The notes beneath the pieces were generated by a model, which saw only the letters and a list, made by a program, of their open reading frames with translations, had not been told where the DNA came from and made no database searches. A stretch of 46,533 nucleotides of DNA from an uncultured Oscillospiraceae bacterium (GTDB lineage Bacteria; Bacillota; Clostridia; Oscillospirales; Oscillospiraceae). Location: positions 1 through 46,533 of the forward strand of contig CANQRQ010000021.1 in NCBI GenBank assembly GCA_947626315.1. The letters are read 5' to 3'. The position numbers and the translations under genes are program-made. Below, piece by piece: positions 1-9,800 of the stretch. How positions within the stretch are numbered: position 1 is the first letter of the stretch; each line of letters begins with the position of its first letter.

Positions 1-2271
1 GAGTGCAAGTTCTGGGGTCTGGGCGGCGACGGCACCGTGGGCGCCAACAAGAACTCCATCAAGATCATCGGCGACCATACCGACAAGTTTGTGCAGGCCT
101 ATTTCCAGTATGACTCCAAGAAGACCGGCGGCGTCACCATCAGCCATCTGCGCTTTGGCGACAAGCCCATCAAGAGCCCCTACTATATTAATAAAGCCGA
201 CTTTGTGGCCTGCCACGTGCCCTCTTACATCACCAAGGGCTTCCCCATCGTCCGCGACGTGAAGCCCGGCGGCGTGTTCCTGGTCAACTGTCAGTGGAGC
301 TTTGAGGAGCTGGAGCACCATCTGGACGCCGCCTCCAAGCGCTACATTGCCAACAACAACATCCAGCTGTACATGATCAACGCCATCGACCTGGCCAAGA
401 AGATCGGCATGGGCAAGCGCACCAACACCATCCTCCAGTCCGCCTTCTTCTCCCTGGCCAAGGTCCTGCCCGAGGAAGACGCCATCAAGTACATGAAGGA
501 TGCCGCCCTCCACTCCTACCTGAAGAAGGGCCAGGACGTGGTCGACATGAACTATGCCGCCATCGACGCCGGCGCCACCGCCTATGTGAAGGTGGACGTG
601 CCCGCCGCCTGGGCCCAGGCTGAGGATCACAAAGAGGTTCAGGCCAAGACCGGCCGGGAGAAGACCGTCAAGATGGTCAGCAGCATTCTGGATCCCGTGG
701 ACAAGATGGACGGCGACTCCCTGCCCGTCTCCGCCTTCGTGGATCATGCCGACGGCACCTTCGAGCTGGGCGCCGCCGCCTATGAGAAGCGCGGCATTGC
801 CGTGTCCGTGCCCAAGTGGGACGCCGAGAAGTGCATCCAGTGCAACCAGTGCGCTTTCGTCTGCCCCCACGCCACCATTCGTCCCTTCGCGCTGACGGAA
901 GCCGAGGCTGCCGCCGCTCCCGCGGCCGCCAAGATCGTTCCCGTCAAGGCCGGCAAGGGCAAGGGCGTGTACCAGTTCACCATGGCCGTCTCCCCGCTGG
1001 ACTGCATGGGCTGCGGCGTCTGCGTGGGCCAGTGCCCGGTGGGCGCCATCGAGATGGCTCCCATGGAGAGCCAGGAAGACCAGCAGCCGGTGTTCGACTA
1101 CATGGTGGAGAAGGTCTCCGCCAAGCCCGACATGGTCGGCACCGACGTGAAGTTCAGCCAGTTCGCTCAGCCCTATCTGGAGTTCTCCGGCTCCTGCGCC
1201 GGCTGCGCCGAGACCAGCTACGCCCGTCTGGTGACCCAGCTCTTCGGCGACCATATGCTGATCTCCAACGCCACCGGCTGCTCCTCCATCTGGGGCGGTC
1301 CCGCGGCCACTTCTCCCTACACCGTCAACAAGGAAGGCCACGGCCCTGCCTGGTGCAACTCCCTGTTTGAGGACAACGCCGAGCACGGCCTGGGCATGTA
1401 TCTGGGCCAGAAGAAGATCCGCGACGACCTGAAGGCCAGCGTGGAATATGTGGCTGCCAACGCCGGCAACGCCGAGCTGAAGCAGGCCGCCCAGGACTGC
1501 CTGGACACCTATGACGACGGCAACGCCAACCAGGAGCCCGCCAAGCGGCTGATTGCCCTCATCGAGGCCAACGGCCCCTGCTGCGAGGCTACGGCGGAGA
1601 TCCTGAAGAAGAAAGATTATCTGAACAAGAAGTCCGTGTGGATCTTCGGCGGCGACGGCTGGGCCTATGACATCGGCTTCGGCGGCGTGGACCATGTGCT
1701 GGCCTCCGGCGAGGACGTGAACATTTTTGTGTTCAACACCGAGGTGTACTCCAACACCGGCGGACAGGCCTCCAAGGCCTCCAACATCGGCCAGGTGGCG
1801 CAGTTTGCCGCGGCCGGCAAGGAGATCAAGTCCAAGAGCCTGGCTGAGATCGCCATGACCTATGGCTACGTGTACGTGGCCCAGGTGGCCATGGGAGCCA
1901 ACAAGGTCCAGACCCTGAAGGCCATCGCCGAGGCGGAAGCCCACAAGGGCCCCTCCATCATCATCGCCTACGCTCCCTGCGAGATGCACAGCATCAAGGG
2001 CGGCATGGAGAACTGCCAGAAGGAGATGGACAAGGCCGTGAAGTGCGGTTACTGGAACCTCTTCCGGTACAACCCCGACGCGGAGAAGCCCTTCACCCTG
2101 GACAGCAAAGCTCCCGCCGGCGGCTATCAGGAGTTCCTGATGAACGAGGCCCGGTACAGCCGTCTGACCCGGGAGTTCCCCGAGCGGGCGGACCGGCTCT
2201 TCGCCGCCTCCGAGGCCAACGCCAAGGAGCGCTACGAGCACCTGATGAAGCTCATCGCCCTCTACGAGTAA
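1..2271 (+). CDS. nifJ: Pyruvate:ferredoxin (flavodoxin) oxidoreductase, C-terminal part (5' end outside window)
   Basis: Oxidises pyruvate with CoA to acetyl-CoA and CO2, passing electrons to ferredoxin; cytoplasmic. The reading frame is open from base 1, so the first ATG at 37 is internal, and the window holds the last 756 residues of an enzyme usually near 1,170-1,190. In fragment numbering, a ferredoxin domain with two 4Fe-4S clusters is visible (CxxCxxCxxxC near 278 and again near 335). The thiamine-diphosphate domain follows, with the CAGCAETSY segment near 400, the NATGCSSIWGG stretch near 423, and GDGWAYDIGFGG through NTEVYSNTGGQ near 550-590. All expected cysteines are present. It ends in TAA, followed by a cluster of hairpins. 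Identification is certain; only the N-terminus is missing. Confidence 0.97.
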   Translation, partial: ECKFWGLGGDGTVGANKNSIKIIGDHTDKFVQAYFQYDSKKTGGVTISHLRFGDKPIKSPYYINKADFVACHVPSYITKGFPIVRDVKPGGVFLVNCQWSFEELEHHLDAASKRYIANNNIQLYMINAIDLAKKIGMGKRTNTILQSAFFSLAKVLPEEDAIKYMKDAALHSYLKKGQDVVDMNYAAIDAGATAYVKVDVPAAWAQAEDHKEVQAKTGREKTVKMVSSILDPVDKMDGDSLPVSAFVDHADGTFELGAAAYEKRGIAVSVPKWDAEKCIQCNQCAFVCPHATIRPFALTEAEAAAAPAAAKIVPVKAGKGKGVYQFTMAVSPLDCMGCGVCVGQCPVGAIEMAPMESQEDQQPVFDYMVEKVSAKPDMVGTDVKFSQFAQPYLEFSGSCAGCAETSYARLVTQLFGDHMLISNATGCSSIWGGPAATSPYTVNKEGHGPAWCNSLFEDNAEHGLGMYLGQKKIRDDLKASVEYVAANAGNAELKQAAQDCLDTYDDGNANQEPAKRLIALIEANGPCCEATAEILKKKDYLNKKSVWIFGGDGWAYDIGFGGVDHVLASGEDVNIFVFNTEVYSNTGGQASKASNIGQVAQFAAAGKEIKSKSLAEIAMTYGYVYVAQVAMGANKVQTLKAIAEAEAHKGPSIIIAYAPCEMHSIKGGMENCQKEMDKAVKCGYWNLFRYNPDAEKPFTLDSKAPAGGYQEFLMNEARYSRLTREFPERADRLFAASEANAKERYEHLMKLIALYE

Positions 2272-2291
2272 GACCCTCAAAAAAACACAGC

Positions 2292-2382
2292 GAGGCCGCC
2301 CAAAAGGGCGGCCTCAAGCTGAAGACACTTTGTCTTCAGCTTGAGGCTTTATTCAAGAGCATTCAAAAATGCTCTTGAATAA
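2292..2382 (+). terminator. Three consecutive hairpins after nifJ, two of them mutually exclusive
   Basis: Hairpin A pairs GAGGCCGCCC (2292-2301) with GGGCGGCCTC (2306-2315) around an AAAA loop. Hairpin B is a perfect 17-bp stem, 2311-2327 with 2331-2347, and uses bases 2311-2315 that also belong to hairpin A, so the two cannot both form fully. Hairpin C pairs about 15 bp (2349-2363 with 2368-2382) around CAAA. None is followed by a long T run, so they may act as 3' mRNA stabilisers or weak terminators. Confidence 0.7.
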
Positions 2383-2460
2383 GAGAAAATTGAACGCAGA
2401 AAGAGGGCTCCCGCCCCCTCTCTGCGCTCTCCCCCTGCATATCTATACACTGCCGATAGG

Positions 2461-2512
2461 TTTGTCTAGAGAATGAGGCCGCCCTTTCGGGCGGTCTCAT
2501 TCTCTGGACAAA
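2461..2512. terminator. 24-bp inverted repeat ahead of the tandem membrane-protein genes
   Basis: Bases 2461-2484 pair with 2489-2512 around TTTC, with only two G-T wobbles. The centre (GGCCGCCC tttc GGGCGG) resembles hairpin A after nifJ and the terminator at 6397. It ends 30 bases before the ATG at 2543. It may be a terminator shielding this gene from nifJ readthrough, or a cis-regulatory leader. No clear promoter is visible between it and the gene. Confidence 0.6.
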
Positions 2513-2542
2513 GATTCATTTTGAAAACGGGAGAAAAAAGAG

Positions 2543-4435
2543 ATGCTGCTTGCGATACCGGTTTTTCTGCTGGTGCTGATGTCCGGCTGTGCCCTGGGCA
2601 GCGCCCGCTTTCACCGCCCCTTTGAGGAGACGCTTCCGGCCGCCTTTGTGGGGCTGATCCTGGCGCTGTTCCTCTTCGGCCTGGCGGGAGCGCTGGCCGC
2701 GGGGGTATATGTGGTGCTGGCCGCGGCGCTGGCGGTCTGGGCGGCGGCGGGGCTCAGCATCCGGAAAAGGGGCTTTCGGGCCTTCGCCGGGTGCTTCTTT
2801 ACGCCGGGCTTTTGGCTGTTCCTGTTTCTGGGCGCGGCGCTCTGCCTGTTCAACTACGGGCGGCTGATGGCGGTCTGGGACGATTTCTCCCACTGGGGCC
2901 TGGTGGTCAAGATGATGGTCCGGCTGGACGATTTCGGCACGAATCCGCTGGCCCACTCGCCGTTCCCGGACTATCCGCCGGGCATTTCCCTGCTCCAGTA
3001 CTTTCTGCAGAAGCTGATCCTTCTGTTTGCTCCCGGCGCCGGATTTACGGAGTGGGCCCTGTATTACGCGCACCAGCTGCTGCTCTTCTCCTTCTTCCTG
3101 CCCTTCGCGGGAAAGCTGGACTTTAAGCGGCCCTACGCGTATGTCTATCTCGCCGTCCTCTTCCTGTGCCCGATGGTCTTTCGCTTCTACGAGGCCGCCT
3201 ACCAGAACATCTACGCGGACACCCTGATGGCGGCCCTGTACGCCTGCGCCCTGGCCTGGATCCTCCAGGGGGAAAAGACGGAGGCGGACTACAGGAACAT
3301 CTGCCTGACCCTGGCGCTCCTGGCTCTGTTCAAGGGGGCCGGGATCCTGCTGGCCCTGCTGGGGGCGGCATTGCTCGCTCTGACGGAGTTTTCCGGAGAG
3401 AAGGGAAACAGGGTGGCAAAGAAACGCTGCCTGGCGGCGGCCGGCGCCGCCCTGGCGCCCTGGCTGCTGTGGAACGTCCATGTCCGCCTCAGCGGCGCGG
3501 GCCGGACCTTTTCCCCGCGGCTGGATTTCTCCTCCGCGGCGGCGCTGCTGGGGCCGGACGCCTACCGGCTGGAGACGCTCAAAAATTTTATTTACGCCTT
3601 TTTGCGGGATAACCTGGCCGCGGGCCAGCCCAACGCCTTCCTCTATCTGACCCCGGTGTTTTTGTTTATCCTGCTGTCCGTGCTGCTAATGCTGCTGCTC
3701 AGGCGTCTGGGGCGCCACTTTCCGGAGCGGCGCCGGGCCTGCCGGCGGGCGGCCTGGGCGGTGCCTGCCTCCTTCGCCGTCTGCTGCGGAGGGATCTGCC
3801 TGGCCTATCTGTTCAGCTTTTCCCAGGCCGAGGCCCTTGCCCTGGCCAGCTTTGACCGGTACGTGGGCATGGTGCTGGCGGCGGGGGCCTACCTGCTGGT
3901 GCTGCTGGCGGCGGAGCTGATCCGGGCCGGAGCCATGGACGGCAGCCGCTTCGCGGCGCTGGTGTTCTGCGCGCAGGCGGCGCTGGTCCCCTGGCTGAAC
4001 GTGTTTGACTATGTCACGGACGGCGCGGCGGCCTACTCCCGGGAGCTCCGGGCGCCCTATGAGGCGGTGCTGGCCAAGGCGGAAGCCGTCACGGGCGGCG
4101 AGGCCTGCCGGTATTATCTGATCTCCGGGGACAGCTTTGACCGGGTGATCCTCCGCTACGGCCTGCGCCCGGGCACGGTCCAGTTTGACGACATGGACCA
4201 GAGAGAGGTCGTGTGGGAAAACTGGATGCCGTCGGCGGCCGGCGGAGCGGAGCAGCTGTCCGCCGAGGCCTGGCGGCAGGAGCTGAAGGAAGGCTATGAC
4301 TATGTCCTGCTCTATCAGGTGGGGGACGCGTTCAAAGAGGAATACGCGGCGGTTTTTGAGGACCCGGAGCAAATTCAGGGCGAGAGCCTGTACCGGGTGG
4401 ACAAAGAGACGGGACTTTTAACGCTCTGCGGCTGA
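2543..4435 (+). CDS. Polytopic membrane protein, GT-C glycosyltransferase-like (copy 1 of a tandem pair)
   Basis: 630 residues, mostly hydrophobic, with many predicted membrane segments beginning at residues 1-20 and 33-70. I do not recognise a named family. After the segment ending near 108 comes VWDDFSHWG (residues 111-119), an acidic pair placed as in the first extracytoplasmic loop of GT-C enzymes that use lipid-linked sugar donors. A hydrophilic C-terminal region from about 470, with short alternating hydrophobic stretches, could be an extracytoplasmic domain, as in many GT-C proteins. The gene starts with ATG behind a GGGAG-type site. It is homologous along its whole length to the next gene, 36 bases downstream. 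Role in surface-glycan synthesis is inferred only from architecture. Confidence 0.85.
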   Translation: MLLAIPVFLLVLMSGCALGSARFHRPFEETLPAAFVGLILALFLFGLAGALAAGVYVVLAAALAVWAAAGLSIRKRGFRAFAGCFFTPGFWLFLFLGAALCLFNYGRLMAVWDDFSHWGLVVKMMVRLDDFGTNPLAHSPFPDYPPGISLLQYFLQKLILLFAPGAGFTEWALYYAHQLLLFSFFLPFAGKLDFKRPYAYVYLAVLFLCPMVFRFYEAAYQNIYADTLMAALYACALAWILQGEKTEADYRNICLTLALLALFKGAGILLALLGAALLALTEFSGEKGNRVAKKRCLAAAGAALAPWLLWNVHVRLSGAGRTFSPRLDFSSAAALLGPDAYRLETLKNFIYAFLRDNLAAGQPNAFLYLTPVFLFILLSVLLMLLLRRLGRHFPERRRACRRAAWAVPASFAVCCGGICLAYLFSFSQAEALALASFDRYVGMVLAAGAYLLVLLAAELIRAGAMDGSRFAALVFCAQAALVPWLNVFDYVTDGAAAYSRELRAPYEAVLAKAEAVTGGEACRYYLISGDSFDRVILRYGLRPGTVQFDDMDQREVVWENWMPSAAGGAEQLSAEAWRQELKEGYDYVLLYQVGDAFKEEYAAVFEDPEQIQGESLYRVDKETGLLTLCG

Positions 4436-4471
4436 GAGGCCGGAGAAAAGGAAGGGAGCTAAAGGCGGCAA

Positions 4472-6373
4472 ATGGCGGCAATTCTTGTTTTTCATTTGGT
4501 TATCATGTCCGGCAGCGCCCTGTGCTGCGCCTGGGCGGACAGCCGGTTTGAAGAGGCGGTCCCGGTCAGCTGCATCGGGCTGATCCTGGCGCTGTTTGTC
4601 TTCGGCCTGGCGGGGGCGCTGGCCGCCGGGGTATACGCTGTGCTGGCCGCGGCGCTGCTGCTTTGGGCCGCAGCGGGCGCCGGTATCCGGAAAAAGGGGC
4701 TCCGGCCCTTTGCCGGCCGGTTTTTTACCCCTGGCTTTTGGCTGTATCTCCTCCTGGCCGCGGCGCTGCTGTTTTGCAACTACGGCCGGCTGGTGGCCAC
4801 CTGGGACGACTTTACCCACTGGGCCGACGTGGTCCGGGTCATAACGGAGCTGGACGACTTCGGCACCAACCCCGGCTCCCACTCCCTGTTTCCGGAGTAC
4901 GCGCCGGGGACCTCCCTGTTCCTGTATTTTCTGCAGAAGCTGATCCTCCTTTTTAAGCCCCAGGCCGGGTTTACGGAGTGGGCGCTGTTCTATGCCCATC
5001 AGCTGCTGTTTTTCGCCGTCTTCCTGCCCTTCGCAAAGGAGCTGGAGCTCCGGCGTCCCAGCGGCTGGCTGCTGCTGGCGGTGCTGGTTCTGCTGCCGCT
5101 GACCGTCTCCATGCACGACCTGGTCTTTCAGCGCCTGACGGTGGACACGCTGATGTCTGCCCTCTATGCCGGGGTCCTGGCGTTCAGCCTGATGCCGGGG
5201 CAAAAGAACCGGCTCACCCGGACCTGCGTCTGCCTGGAGCTGTCCCTCCTCTCCCTGCTCAAGGGGCTGGGGCTCTTGTTCTCCCTGAGCGGCGCGGCGG
5301 TATTCCTCCTCATGGAGAGCCGGGAAAGGCCCGGCCGGGAGAAACGGCGGCTGGCTGCCGGCACGGCGGCCGCGGCGCTGCTGCCCTGGCTCCTGTGGGA
5401 GCTGCACGTGCGCCTGCGGGGCTGCAAGCGGGCCTTCTCCCTGCAGCTGGACGGCTTTTCCATGGAGGCCCTGCTGGGGGAGGGACAGTACCGGCTGGAG
5501 ACCCTGAAAAGCTTTATCAAAGCCTTTCTGGAGCGGAATCTCTCCGCCAATGTGGAGACCAATTCTCTCCGCCTGACGCCGGTTTTCCTCCTGGCCCTGC
5601 TCATGACCCTGCTGTTTTTGGCGCTGCGGAGCGGAGGAAAAGGGGACCGGGCGCGGCAAAAGCGGTATAAAACAGTGTTTTGGTTCCTGCTTGGCTCCTT
5701 CCTGGCGGAATTCGCGGCCATCTGCCTGGCCTATCTGTTCTCCTTCTCCCAGTGGGAGGCGACAAGCCTGGCCAGCTATGAGCGCTATATCGGCTCGGTC
5801 TTCCTGAGCGGCGCCTACCTGCTGGTGCTGCTGGCGGCCAACCTGATCCGGCGGGGCCTTCTGGACGGGACGAGATCTGCCGCCCTGGCGCTGTGCGCGG
5901 TGGCCGCCCTCTCTCCCTGGTCCCCGGTCCTGGATTTTGCCGCGCGGGGCGGCGTCACCTTTTCGCGGGAGTTCCGGCAGCCCTATGAGGAGATTTTGAG
6001 CCGGGTGGAGGCCTGTACCGGCGGGGAGAGCAGCCGGATTTTCCTCATCTCCGCCGACAGCGTGGATAAGGTGGTCCTCCGCTATGCCCTGCGGCCCCAT
6101 ACCGTGCAGATCGACCATGTGAGCCAGCCGGAGTTTGTGGACCTGGTCTGGGACGGCGGCGTTCCCACCGGCTATGACGGCCGGGAGGGCCTGAGCCCGG
6201 CCCAGGCCTGGATGGCCGACCTGCGGGAAAACTATGACTACGTGCTGATTTTCTATCTGAGCGACGGGTTTCCGGAAAAATTCGGCGCGGCCTTTGCCGA
6301 GCCGGAGCAGATCCGGGGGAACAGCCTCTACCGGGTGGACCGGGACACCGGGCTCCTGTCCCTCTGCGAGTGA
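4472..6373 (+). CDS. Polytopic membrane protein, GT-C glycosyltransferase-like (copy 2 of a tandem pair)
   Basis: 633 residues, a paralogue of the preceding gene from end to end. Shared features are the early hydrophobic block LILALF-x-FGLAGALAAGVY near 37-55, TWDDFTHW at 110-117, DDFGTNP, the FLQKLILLF segment, LAYLFSFSQ-EA near 420, and the RVD-TGLL-LC ending. Sequence between the anchors has diverged, so the duplication is not recent. An ATG follows a purine-rich stretch 36 bases after copy 1, implying one transcript, which ends at the terminator at 6397. The two products could be a heteromeric pair or enzymes with different acceptors. No glycan-synthesis genes flank them, so the partner pathway is unknown. 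Confidence 0.85.
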   Translation: MAAILVFHLVIMSGSALCCAWADSRFEEAVPVSCIGLILALFVFGLAGALAAGVYAVLAAALLLWAAAGAGIRKKGLRPFAGRFFTPGFWLYLLLAAALLFCNYGRLVATWDDFTHWADVVRVITELDDFGTNPGSHSLFPEYAPGTSLFLYFLQKLILLFKPQAGFTEWALFYAHQLLFFAVFLPFAKELELRRPSGWLLLAVLVLLPLTVSMHDLVFQRLTVDTLMSALYAGVLAFSLMPGQKNRLTRTCVCLELSLLSLLKGLGLLFSLSGAAVFLLMESRERPGREKRRLAAGTAAAALLPWLLWELHVRLRGCKRAFSLQLDGFSMEALLGEGQYRLETLKSFIKAFLERNLSANVETNSLRLTPVFLLALLMTLLFLALRSGGKGDRARQKRYKTVFWFLLGSFLAEFAAICLAYLFSFSQWEATSLASYERYIGSVFLSGAYLLVLLAANLIRRGLLDGTRSAALALCAVAALSPWSPVLDFAARGGVTFSREFRQPYEEILSRVEACTGGESSRIFLISADSVDKVVLRYALRPHTVQIDHVSQPEFVDLVWDGGVPTGYDGREGLSPAQAWMADLRENYDYVLIFYLSDGFPEKFGAAFAEPEQIRGNSLYRVDRDTGLLSLCE

Positions 6374-6396
6374 CCGCGGGAGGGAAAAAACCATGC

Positions 6397-6435
6397 GCAA
6401 GGCCGCCCTTTTGGGCGGCCTTGCATATTTTTTTG
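6397..6435 (+). terminator. Intrinsic terminator of the tandem membrane-protein operon
   Basis: A perfect 12-bp stem, GCAAGGCCGCCC (6397-6408) with GGGCGGCCTTGC (6413-6424), around TTTT. It is followed by ATATTTTTTT. It begins 23 bases after the stop codon of copy 2. Confidence 0.9.
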
Positions 6436-6817
6436 CCGTTTTTTCGCGGGATAAGGAAAAATTTTTGGAAATTAGAAGAGAAATTTGCCTTTCCCTCTTG
6501 AAAATACAAAAAATTGAGCTAAAATATTAAATTAGAGCCTTAACGGCACAAAATGCGCGTCCGCCCGGCGCCCGGCGGGCAAAACGGGCCGGAGAAAGCG
6601 GAAAAAATAGAAAAAATTGTAAAAATTTGAAGAAATTCAAAAATTTAAGAATTTTTGAGCCGTTTTTTGTGAAAAAAACGTCTTGAAGAGTAGAAGGGTA
6701 AAGAAGCGCCCTTTCCTGCCGCTTCCAGAGGGGAGACCCACGGGAGCGGGCGGGAGAAGCGCCGCGACAACGAAAGATCAGGCGGGCCCCGGCCGACAGG
6801 GGCGAAGGAGGAGACAT
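6436..6817 (+). promoter_or_regulatory. AT-rich promoter region and long leader of the surface-protein gene
   Basis: About 380 bases without a convincing gene. Two stretches, roughly 6421-6540 and 6600-6690, are strikingly A/T-rich for this genome, with A- and T-tracts spaced as in curved DNA. A candidate promoter is TTGAAA (6498-6503), 16 bases, TAAAAT (6520-6525). From about 6690 to the ATG the leader returns to high GC and could fold, but I matched no riboswitch family. The frame open from 6683 starts at TTG without a ribosome-binding site and is not taken as coding. Confidence 0.5.
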
Positions 6818-9800
6818 ATGAGAAAAACGAAGCGAGTTCTGGCCCTTGTGCTGGCTATGGTGCTGATCTTCGGCAACATGGGCAGCGCTCTGGCCAGCGC
6901 TGCCGGAACGGAACCCAGCGCGGTGGAGTCCTCCACGGGGAAGTCTGTGGAAACCTCCGCAGAAAATCCGGAAGCGGGCCCGGAGATCTCCGGGCATCGT
7001 TCTGATTCTCAGAACGATGATAACTCTAATGAACCGGAGATAGAGGAGCCCGCCGATGAGGGCAAGACGGAGGACCCGTCTGCCCCCGGGACGGAGGAAA
7101 AGCTCCCCGCCGATGAGAACAAGACAGAGGAGCCGGCCGAGGATGAACCCACGGCGGAGCCGACCGAGGACGAACCCGCGGCCGATGAGCCTTCTGCGGA
7201 CGAGCCCGCAGATGAACCCGCGGCCGATGAGCCCACGGAGGAGCCCGCAGATGAACCCCCTGCGGCAGCGGAGAAACTGACCCTGACGGTCACCCCGCAG
7301 AAAGAGATGTTTGAGAACAAACAGGGGGAAACTCCCAACGTCAATTGGCCGGCCCACATAACAGTCAATATCATGGACCAGAATGGAAGCGATACCTACA
7401 ATGGTCCCTCCGGCCCCGAAAAATATAACGTTATATACGCAAAAGGCTCCAAGACTATCACCTATACTACGATAGACGGGAAAGAAATATCGAAAAACGA
7501 AGTCATAAACTCCGCACCTGGTTCAGTGTTCCATGTCCATATTGTCTATTCTCTGGACAGGACGAAATACCCTTTAGACACGTGTTCTGATCTCCCGGAT
7601 TCTGTTGATGTGACCGTCAATTACAGAGTCCTTGAGAATAAGACGAACCACAGTTTCAACGTCAAGTTCACCCTGACTTATGACGGAAACGAACATACGT
7701 TTGCTGGAGTCTTTTCCAAGACAGACGTGAAAACGGGGATAGAATACGTGCCAAATGAAGGGACCGAACAAAACTTCACGCCTGATGTCCCCAACGCTGG
7801 CGGAACGGCCAAGAGAGATCATACGTATATTGTCAACATCGATCCCATTAAGGTAAAAGATGTCGGGACAAAGACCTGGACTGTTCCCGCGGAAAACCTC
7901 CAAGTCTTGGACAAAAAGAAAGATGATATCACGAATCTGTACAATCTCACCGTCAACGTAATCGTTGAAGTGAAGCAGATCGACCCTAAAGAGTACACCA
8001 TGTCCATGATGCTCCCTGCCCACGAATGGGTGTACGGCGAGATGACCAGGAGCGCGTTTGAAGAGCAGATCAAGACTTCCCTTGAGGGCCCGATGAAGGA
8101 CAAATACGGCGAGCCCACCTTCACTTACAACACGCCGCAGGGGACTCCCGGTCTGTTCGACAAAGCCAAAGAACACCTGGATGTAGGGACATATGAAGTG
8201 GCGGCAGTGTGGAAATCCGAGGACCAGAATATGCCCGAGCTCGTCTACAATGGGATAAAGGCCCAAGGGACGAATCTCATCAACGTGAAACAGCGCTGGG
8301 TCATGTTCCGCGGTGTGGGCTCCAGCAGCGAGGGCCAGGAGTCATACTGGAAGTTCTACGACGGCACGCCCTTTGAACTGCCCGCGGTAGAGCAGGTTCC
8401 GGCCGGCTATCACCCGGACGGCGGCCAGGATGTCTACTTCTACGACATGGTGAAGGACGACACGTTCTCTGAGACGCTTCAGGATCAATTTGGCAACAAA
8501 ACGACCACTAATGCGTTTTACAACGCGGGCTGGGGCACCAACTATTTTAACGTAAAGCTCAACGGCGATGCGCGCGACCTCTCCCCGGAGCGGATGGAGA
8601 AGAACTACCACATCACCCTGGACATGGGGCCCGTCGGTGTGTTCCCGCGCTTAGTAATGCTTTACAGCTGTTCCTTCACTAAGGAGTATGACGGCACGGC
8701 CCTGGACAATTCCTACGACAATGCAGACGGCGGCAATTTCGCGTTGAGCGGAGATACGACATTGAAAACCGGTATCTTCTACTATAACGGCAAAGAAAAC
8801 ACCTATGAATTTGAAAATCCGTACAACGGGCAGAGCGAGTTTCACAGGGTGAACGATCAGACAAAATCTGTCGAATATACCGCCTATGGCTTCGTACCCG
8901 GCGAGGGCATCACGAATATCCAGATGACTGGTAGCCAGACCGATGTAGGCACCGGCAGCAACACCTTCACGTACACCCTTAATGAAAACACCAACCCGGG
9001 TAACTACATGATCTTTGCGACGCCCGGCACGCTGACCGTCACCCAGCCCGACGCCAGCGCTTTCAATCCCACCATCAGCCAGGAGAACTGGATTTACGGC
9101 GAGGAGAAGGCTCCGGAGGTCAGCATCACCAGCCAGCTGAAGGACGCGGAAGGCGACGACCTGGCCGAGCTGTACGGTGAGCCCAAGATCGAGTACGGCT
9201 ATAACTGCACGCACTTATACGAAAACGAATGGACCGACGACCCCATGTGGAGCGAGACTCGGCTCATCGATGCCAGCAGCTGGGACGCTTATGAGCAGTT
9301 CAGCCCCGTGGCAGGCGGCTACTCGGTGAGGGCCACCTGGCACGACGACAGCGGCAACCTGCCCGACGTGACAGTCTCGACCAATTACAACGTCTACCCC
9401 AGGCCCATCCACATCAAGACCTTCGGCCTGGCCAAGATCTATGACGGCGAGCCCGCCGAGGACCGGCGATGCGTACTGGTGGGCGGCGAGTACAAGGGCG
9501 TGTACTACTATGACAGCCTGGTCTACAACGATTTCCTCTGGTTTGACCCCAACAGCTTCCACAGCCAGACCGACGTGACGATGGATCCCGACGGAAACCC
9601 GCTTGTGGACGCGGGATATTTGAACTCCTGCCATTGGAGCATCATGACGCCGGCACATGATGAGTACGGCGACTACGACGCGACCATCGTTGACAGCTCG
9701 ATAGCGGGCGCGGTCCAGACAAACTATCTCATCCTGGAGGACATCGGCACCATCGGCGTGTACCGTCGGCCCGTGGTGTTCACCAGTGCGGACCTGAGCA

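Noticed and set aside
6683-6817. N-terminal extension of the surface protein by 45 residues
   Set aside because: It begins at TTG without a ribosome-binding site, and the ATG at 6818 has AAGGAGGAG and a signal peptide directly after it.
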